Source: Siphonodentalium dalli (lineage: Eukaryota; Mollusca; Scaphopoda; Gadilida; Siphonodentaliidae). From it: a DNA stretch of 64,000 bases. The position numbers and the translations under genes are program-made. A model generated the notes under the pieces. It ran no database searches and was not told where the DNA came from. It saw only the letters and a list, made by a program, of their open reading frames with translations. Positions 63,660 to 64,000 of this stretch are shown here, in pieces; the stretch's first letter is position 1; every line of letters starts with the position of its first letter. The stretch is from contig CP136062.1 of assembly GCA_032622095.1 (NCBI GenBank), positions 160,388,875 to 160,452,874 of the forward strand. Direction: 5' to 3'.

Positions 63660-64000
63660 GATAGCATCATAGAAAAATACTTTTACTTGTCAATTTAAGC
63701 TCACCCACCACTTAAAGTGATGCACCCACCACTTAAAGTGATGTGAAACACTGCGGTGGGGTGATCAAATAGAAATGGAGAATAATCTTGTTCAAAGTAG
63801 TTATTTTTACAAATATTATATCCAAATTGTCAACACACATGTCATTCTTATATATTAATTAATTGCAGTGATTATCAAAGGTGAAATTGTTTACGTTAGT
63901 TTATCGTAGACAGTTGCGTCCCGAATCAAGAAGTAAATATTTACAATTGAGGTAGTTCAGACGATAATTTCTATGGAGTGGTATGGTCGATTTGTTTGAA
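63660..64000 (-). repeat. Interspersed repeat H, inverted copy
   Basis: Reverse complement of 41700-42075 (TTGATCACCC-type, AGAATAATCTTG, TTACAAATATTATATCCAAA). CACCCACCACTTAAAGTGAT is tandemly duplicated at its start. It lies in the intron after the SNRPB Sm exon. Confidence 0.6.

Overview
This is animal nuclear DNA: AT-rich, dense in transposons, with split genes. The organism is most likely a bivalve or related mollusc. That rests on the repeat types: tandem-core elements built on GGCCATAACTCT-like units, TCCGTCCG repeats and (GGAC)n tracts. It is an inference from repeat style; no mitochondrial or ribosomal marker is present. There are no bacterial operons, no CRISPR array and no rRNA or functional tRNA gene that I can recognise. 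Nearly all short open frames are chance frames or palindromic transposon sequence.

Two host genes can be supported. (1) On the minus strand, four exons spread over about 11.5 kb (44941 down to 33416) join in phase with consensus splice sites. They give a predicted 119-residue protein with one transmembrane helix and a Sel1-like repeat, which I cannot match to a named gene. (2) On the plus strand, 63344-63607 is the Sm-domain exon of SmB/B' (SNRPB), which starts exactly after its ATG codon. The upstream exon ending in ATG is unresolved (51651 or 57274), and the rest of the gene lies beyond the window.

The rest is a layered transposon landscape. Target-site duplications (TSDs) and terminal inverted repeats (TIRs) can be read directly for many non-autonomous DNA elements. 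hAT-like elements with 8-bp TSDs lie at 5419, 11423, 12442, 18262, 41237 and 58754. TTAA-flanked piggyBac-like elements include a Russian-doll nest at 3.3-5.4 kb and a 1.56-kb element at 36893. Mutator-like elements lie at 5982 (9-bp TSD) and 42368 (about 10-bp TSD). A Transib-like element (CACGGTGG ends, 5-bp TSD) is at 26010, a pogo/Tigger-like element with TA is at 60788, and a possible Harbinger-like element with TAA is at 54661. TA-flanked, almost perfectly palindromic MITEs occur in six copies. Tandem-core elements ending in hairpins (21.1, 23.9, 32.3 and 38.8 kb) resemble the pearl/Helentron-associated elements of bivalves.

Two decayed non-LTR retrotransposons are present: a minus-strand 3' fragment (42958-44450) and a plus-strand 5'-truncated copy with an intact RT core (46205-48508).

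Layout: 0-18 kb is MITE clusters and nests; 18-27 kb is hAT, tandem-core, minisatellite and Transib-like; 27-45 kb is the Sel1-repeat gene with large introns full of repeats; 45-51 kb is retrotransposon, SINE and foldbacks; 51-58 kb is candidate promoters and palindromic low-complexity arrays; 58-63 kb is hAT and Tigger elements; 63-64 kb is the SNRPB exon. Several insertions can be checked against related uninterrupted repeats inside this same window, which fixes their boundaries and relative order.
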